A stretch of DNA of 9,493 nt from an uncultured Lachnospiraceae bacterium (lineage in GTDB: Bacteria; Bacillota_A; Clostridia; Lachnospirales; Lachnospiraceae). The stretch is taken from contig CAJKKX010000054.1 in NCBI GenBank assembly GCA_905200565.1, forward strand, positions 1 to 9,493, given 5' to 3'. Positions 6,237-9,493 of the stretch are shown here, one piece after another. Below the pieces are notes generated by a model that saw only the letters and a list, made by a program, of their open reading frames with translations, did no database searches and was not told the DNA's origin. The position numbers and the translations under genes are program-made. Positions within the stretch are counted from its first letter, which is position 1; each line of letters starts with the position of its first letter.

Positions 6237-7718
6237 GTGATTGAATTTAAACATATATGTAAATCCTTTTCCGGCAACAAAGCGCTGGATGACGTAAGCT
6301 TTACAGCGGAGTCGGGGGAAATCCTCGCTCTGCTGGGGCAGAACGGAGCCGGCAAAAGTACGTTGATGAAGATATTATCCGGGGCATACGAAAAGGATTC
6401 CGGTTCCATTCTGATTAATGGAAAAGAGGTAAATATCTCAGATCCTGTGGAAGGAGAACATCAGGGGATCGGAATTGTGTATCAGGAACTCAGCGGTATC
6501 CCGCATCTTACGGTGTCGGAAAATATTGTAATCGGTAAAGATCCGGTAAAAAAAGGATTCCTGGACAGAAAAGAAGAAAGAGAAATCGCGGGCAGGATGC
6601 TGGAAAAACTGGGAGCCGGTGATATTCCGCTGGATATGACTCTGGGGAAGCTGACCGTATCAAAACAGCAGATCTGCGAGATAGCCAAGTGCATGGCATC
6701 GGAACCGGGGATTGTTGTGTTTGATGAGCCAACCACTGCGCTGACATCTCAGGAAAAGGAAAAGCTGTTTGTCATCATGGACAAAATGAGAAAGGACGGT
6801 CTGACGATTATTTTCGTAACGCATTTTCTGGAGGATGCTATTCGGATGTCTGATAAATGCGTGATCCTGAAAGACGGAAAAGTGGTTTATTCCGGGCAGA
6901 TGGAGGGAATGGATGACAGGAAAATTGTTAATTATATGCTTGCACGCAGGCTGGACAGTTTCTTTCCGAAATATGAAAATTATCAGACAGACCGTGTTGC
7001 ATTGGAAGTAAAAAATCTTTCCGACAGTGTGGTAAATGGATGCAGTTTTCAGGTGGCATACGGGGAAGTACTGGGAATTTCCGGCCTGATCGGCGCGGGG
7101 AGGACAGAACTGGCACATCTGCTGATCGGAGAGCGGAAAAAGAGCGGGGGAGAAATTTACATTGACGGCAGACTATGCAGCATTAAAAATGAAAATGACG
7201 CGCTGAAATGCGGGATGGTCTATGTCAACGAAGACCGCAGAACAGGCGGATTGAATCTCACGCTGGGAATCGATTTTAATATTTCCATTCCGAGCATCGT
7301 GCTGGGAAGAAAAGAAATTATGAACGGACCGTTTGTAAAAAACCGCAGTGTCAGAAAAATGGCGGAAGAGATGATTGAAAAGCTGCAGATCAAGTGCAGC
7401 TCGCCGGAAGAAAAGCCTGTCTTTTTAAGCGGCGGCAACCAGCAAAAGGTTTCTATCGCAAAATGGGTGGCGTCGGGAGCCAGAATTCTGATTTTTGATG
7501 AGCCGACAAAGGGAATTGATGTATCGGCAAAGGCAAAAGTGTATGAGGTCATCCGGGATCTGGCAAAAGCGGGCTGTGCAATTATTATGATTTCGTCGTA
7601 TGACCCGGAACTGCAGGGGGTTTGTGACCGCATCAGTGTGATGTCCAAAGGAAGATTTGTGCAGACCTTTGAGCGGGGGGTTACAGAAGAAGAACTTGTG
7701 CTTGCACAGCAAAAATAA
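6237..7718 (+). CDS. Ribose-type sugar ABC transporter ATPase (RbsA/MglA-like, two ATPase domains)
   Basis: Cytoplasmic energy subunit of a CUT2-family sugar importer, 493 aa, the usual length for RbsA. It starts at GTG 6237, after GGGTGAG and 16 bases past the kinase stop; no in-frame ATG fits. Domain 1: Walker A GQNGAGKS (34-41), Q-loop YQELS, signature LTVSKQQ (139-145), Walker B VVFDEPTTALT, H-loop VTHFLED. Domain 2: GLIGAGRTEL (283-292), the degenerate Walker A normal for this family, then NEDRRTGGL, signature LSGGNQQ (397-403), FDEPTKGIDV, and ISSYDPELQGVCDR where most relatives read ISSELPE. The general fold and motifs are those of a working RbsA-type protein. The solute (a pentose, hexose or amino/anhydro sugar) cannot be read from the ATPase. 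It pairs with the permease 15 to 21 bases downstream. Confidence 0.93.
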   Translation: MIEFKHICKSFSGNKALDDVSFTAESGEILALLGQNGAGKSTLMKILSGAYEKDSGSILINGKEVNISDPVEGEHQGIGIVYQELSGIPHLTVSENIVIGKDPVKKGFLDRKEEREIAGRMLEKLGAGDIPLDMTLGKLTVSKQQICEIAKCMASEPGIVVFDEPTTALTSQEKEKLFVIMDKMRKDGLTIIFVTHFLEDAIRMSDKCVILKDGKVVYSGQMEGMDDRKIVNYMLARRLDSFFPKYENYQTDRVALEVKNLSDSVVNGCSFQVAYGEVLGISGLIGAGRTELAHLLIGERKKSGGEIYIDGRLCSIKNENDALKCGMVYVNEDRRTGGLNLTLGIDFNISIPSIVLGRKEIMNGPFVKNRSVRKMAEEMIEKLQIKCSSPEEKPVFLSGGNQQKVSIAKWVASGARILIFDEPTKGIDVSAKAKVYEVIRDLAKAGCAIIMISSYDPELQGVCDRISVMSKGRFVQTFERGVTEEELVLAQQK

Positions 7719-7739
7719 GTATGTAAAAGGAGAATGAAT

Positions 7740-8696
7740 GTGGAAGGAATAAAAAATAAACTGAAAGGTCTGTTCAGTGCCCTTGGAATCTTATTTGTGC
7801 TGCTGTTTCTCTGCGTGCTGTTTGCGGTGAAAGCACCGGGCTTTGTCTCGGTAAGAAATCTGTATTATGTACTTCAGCAGGTATCAGTAGTCGGAATCCT
7901 TACCATTGGGCAGACCTACGTCATTATCAGCAAAGGGATCGATCTGTCACAGGGAGCAATCATCGGGTTTTCCTCTATTATGTCAGCAATCTTAATTGTG
8001 AATAAGGGACTGCCGGTGTGGTGCGCGTTTGTGATTATTATTCTGGCAGGAGCACTGATCGGTTTTATAAATGGGATCCTGATCGCAAAGCTGAATGTCC
8101 CTGCAATGATCGCAACACTTGGCACAACCAATATTGTTTCAGCTATCGCCCTGCTGAGCTGTAACGGAAGTAATATTTACAGCCTGCCGGCAAGCATAAA
8201 AGCGTTTGCAAGCATTAAATTGTGGGGCTTTATGCCGGGCATTACCTGTATCATGTTTGTAATGTTTATTGTGGCGTATATTGCGTTGATGAAAACGAAG
8301 TTTGGAAGATATACCTATGCGATCGGAAGTAATGAACTTTCGGCACGGTTTTCCGGTATCCGGGTGACCAGACATCTGATCAGCGTGTATACGATAAGCG
8401 GCATTGTGAGCGCGGTAGCCGGTGTGATCATGGTTTGCCGCCTGAACAGCGGCGTGGCAACTGCGGGCGATGGATATGAGATGAATTCCATTGCAGCCGT
8501 CGTTATTGGAGGAGGCAGCCTTTTTGGCGGCGAGGGCAGTATTATCGGATCTCTTGTGGGAGCGCTGATTATGTCCGTCTTATCAAATGGACTGCAGTTA
8601 ATGGGAATTTCTACTTACTGGCAGAAGCTTTTTGTAGGCGTTGTTCTGATAGGAGCGGTCGTAATTGACAATCTCAGACGTAAAAAAATGTCTTAA
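7740..8696 (+). CDS. Ribose-type sugar ABC transporter permease (RbsC-like)
   Basis: Membrane subunit of the CUT2 importer, about 318 aa, near the family norm. The ribosome site AAAAGGAG (7725-7732) gives seven-base spacing to GTG 7740; the in-frame ATG at 7734 is only one base from that site, so it is the less likely start though a conventional caller may choose it. There are eight to ten hydrophobic segments. Family stretches include ISKGIDLSQGAIIGFSS, AKLNVPAMIATLGT, AIGSNELSARFSGI, and near the C-terminus AAVVIGGGSLFGGEGS and QKLFVGVVLIGAVVIDNLRRK. The stop codon lies inside an inverted repeat (8688-8703). The binding-protein gene begins 44 bases downstream, in the order RbsA-RbsC-RbsB. 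Confidence 0.92.
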   Translation: MEGIKNKLKGLFSALGILFVLLFLCVLFAVKAPGFVSVRNLYYVLQQVSVVGILTIGQTYVIISKGIDLSQGAIIGFSSIMSAILIVNKGLPVWCAFVIIILAGALIGFINGILIAKLNVPAMIATLGTTNIVSAIALLSCNGSNIYSLPASIKAFASIKLWGFMPGITCIMFVMFIVAYIALMKTKFGRYTYAIGSNELSARFSGIRVTRHLISVYTISGIVSAVAGVIMVCRLNSGVATAGDGYEMNSIAAVVIGGGSLFGGEGSIIGSLVGALIMSVLSNGLQLMGISTYWQKLFVGVVLIGAVVIDNLRRKKMS

Positions 8697-8703
8697 AAGA
8701 CAT
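8688..8703. repeat. Inverted repeat over the permease stop codon
   Basis: ATGTCTTAAAAGACAT: arms ATGTCTT and AAGACAT around a two-base centre, including the TAA at 8694-8696. As RNA it would form a weak six-pair stem with a four-base loop and no T run, so it is not a terminator. It could trim or protect the 3' end of the upstream message before the binding-protein gene, or be a protein site; chance is also possible. Confidence 0.35.
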
Positions 8704-8740
8704 CAAAATTATAATTATAATAAAGAAAGGAAAAAAGACT

Positions 8741-9154
8741 ATGAAGAAAAGAAACGTATTACTGACAACGGCAATGATGGCGGCAATGCTTGCGGCAGGC
8801 GGGCAGGCAGTAATGGCAGAAGACGGAGGACTGACGATTCAGATTATCCCCATGTCTACGGCATCGGATTACTGGAATGCGCTGCGCAAAGGCGCGGAGG
8901 GAAAATGGGAGGAGCGGCCGCTGACGGGGATCCCATTCTCTCATAGCGGAGCACCCTGTGCGATTTATCTGCCCGGAAAACTGGTGCCGCAATGGAAACT
9001 GCAGGATGGAAATACCTCGGATTTGCCTGCGGAGCGGAATTTTGAAGGCGCGGAGCAGATGGTTCGCCTGATCCCCTATGGATGCACCAAGCTGCGCATT
9101 TCCGAATTTCCTTGGTATGAAGAGGAACAGAAACAGCAGGAGGAACGCATATGA
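8741..9154 (+). pseudogene. Chimeric gene: N-terminus of a sugar-binding protein joined to the tail of another protein
   Basis: 137 aa, with a good site AAGAAAGGA (8723-8731) nine bases before the ATG. Residues 1-26 are a classic signal peptide (MKKR, hydrophobic core, AVMA cut before ED) without a lipoprotein cysteine. Residues 29-53 (LTIQIIPMSTASDYWNALRKGAE) match the first strand and helix of RbsB-type periplasmic binding proteins, which normally run to about 300-350 residues. From about residue 56-62 the protein changes: PFSHSGAPCAIYLPGKLVPQWKL and LIPYGCTKLRISEFP (110-124) resemble the C-terminal end of large glycoside-hydrolase-type proteins (from memory, GH127/DUF1680-like; not firm). 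The join keeps the frame. The product cannot be a sugar receptor as it lacks both lobes. The ATGA overlap with the next gene belongs to the second parent. Either a deletion removed the middle of the locus, or the assembly joined two regions wrongly. Confidence 0.75.
8896..8934. other. Probable fusion junction in the chimeric gene
   Basis: Upstream of about 8900 the translation is binding-protein-like; downstream of about 8925 it resembles an enzyme tail. The breakpoint cannot be fixed without the two parent sequences. The stretch contains GCGGCCGC (8914-8921) and GGATCC (8928-8933), which are NotI and BamHI recognition sites; in this GC-rich context they may be chance, but they are worth noting if the sequence passed through a clone. 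Confidence 0.5.
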
Positions 9155-9493
9155 GCGGTTGGCTGGATCAAGCGGTATTTTATCAGATTTATCCTCAGAG
9201 CTTTCGGGATTCCAATGCGGATGGAATCGGCGATATTCCAGGTATTATTGAAAAACTGGACTATATTCAGCAGGTGGGCTGCAATGCCATCTGGCTGAAT
9301 CCCTGTTTCCAGTCTCCCTTCGAGGATGCCGGTTACGATATTTCAGATTATTATACGGTTGCCCCCCGCTATGGAACAAATGCGGATCTGAAGCGGCTGT
9401 TTCAGGCCGTACATAGCCGGAATATGCACATCATTCTGGATTTGGTTCCCGGCCACACGTCTACACAGCACGAGTGGTTCCTGGAGTCAAGCA
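9151..9493 (+). CDS. GH13 alpha-glucosidase/alpha-amylase-family enzyme, 3' end beyond the window
   Basis: The first 114 residues of an alpha-amylase-superfamily (GH13) hydrolase of the cytoplasmic alpha-glucosidase/oligo-1,6-glucosidase type; no signal peptide. AGGAGG (9138-9143) is seven bases before the ATG, which overlaps the previous stop as ATGA. The N-terminus is typical: AVFYQIYPQSFRD, then DSNADGIGDIPGI (20-32), then the second strand region GCNAIWLNPCFQSP and AGYDISDYYTV. Conserved region I reads DLVPGH (97-102), where most GH13 enzymes have DxxxNH, so the usual Asn is Gly101. The catalytic Asp, Glu and Asp lie beyond the window and cannot be checked. With the sugar transporter and kinase upstream it suggests use of alpha-glucosides, but the junction just upstream means the gene may not originally belong to this operon. 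Confidence 0.9.
   Translation, partial: MSGWLDQAVFYQIYPQSFRDSNADGIGDIPGIIEKLDYIQQVGCNAIWLNPCFQSPFEDAGYDISDYYTVAPRYGTNADLKRLFQAVHSRNMHIILDLVPGHTSTQHEWFLESS

Noticed and set aside
1..9493. CRISPR array, tRNA/rRNA gene, insertion sequence or phage attachment site
   Set aside because: I looked for regularly spaced repeats, tRNA-like cloverleafs, transposase motifs and long terminal inverted repeats and saw none by eye.

Overview
The window reads as Firmicutes, most likely an anaerobic gut Clostridia/Lachnospiraceae-type genome. The evidence is tightly packed same-strand genes with strong AGGAGG-type ribosome binding sites, a SigA-type promoter, a U-tailed intrinsic terminator, and protein sequences that look clostridial. 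This placement is an inference from style, not from a marker gene. All genes I can support lie on the + strand, in two blocks separated by one regulatory gap.

Block 1 (about 38-4651) is one probable operon: two NitT/TauT/SsuC-type ABC permeases, two matching but different ABC ATPases, and a type I sulfatase with no signal peptide. The first four genes abut, overlap or sit 13 bases apart. The simplest model is import of an intact sulfated (or sulfonated) organic compound followed by desulfation in the cytoplasm. No substrate-binding protein is visible; it may lie upstream. The two ATPases carry complementary motif losses: the first has lost the switch histidine and one Walker A glycine, the second has a broken signature motif. 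In a heterodimer all three losses fall in the same composite ATP site, leaving one consensus and one degenerate site.

The gap (4652-4990) holds a near-consensus promoter (TTGACA, 17 bases, TACAAT), a predicted transcript of about 80 nt with two hairpins ending in a strong intrinsic terminator, and then a perfect 12-base palindrome (TGTTGCGCAACA) before the second block. The layout fits either a small RNA or an attenuated leader for the downstream operon.

Block 2 (about 5000-9493) is a sugar-acquisition operon: a divergent AnmK-family anhydro-sugar kinase, a ribose-type (RbsA) double ATPase, a ribose-type (RbsC) permease, the start of a sugar-binding protein (RbsB-type), and a GH13 alpha-glucosidase-like gene cut off by the window end. 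The binding-protein gene is not normal: after a signal peptide and about 27 mature residues it continues in frame into what looks like the C-terminal tail of an unrelated large carbohydrate-active enzyme. This is a deletion scar, a rearrangement or an assembly chimera, and as it stands this copy cannot supply a working binding protein for the transporter.
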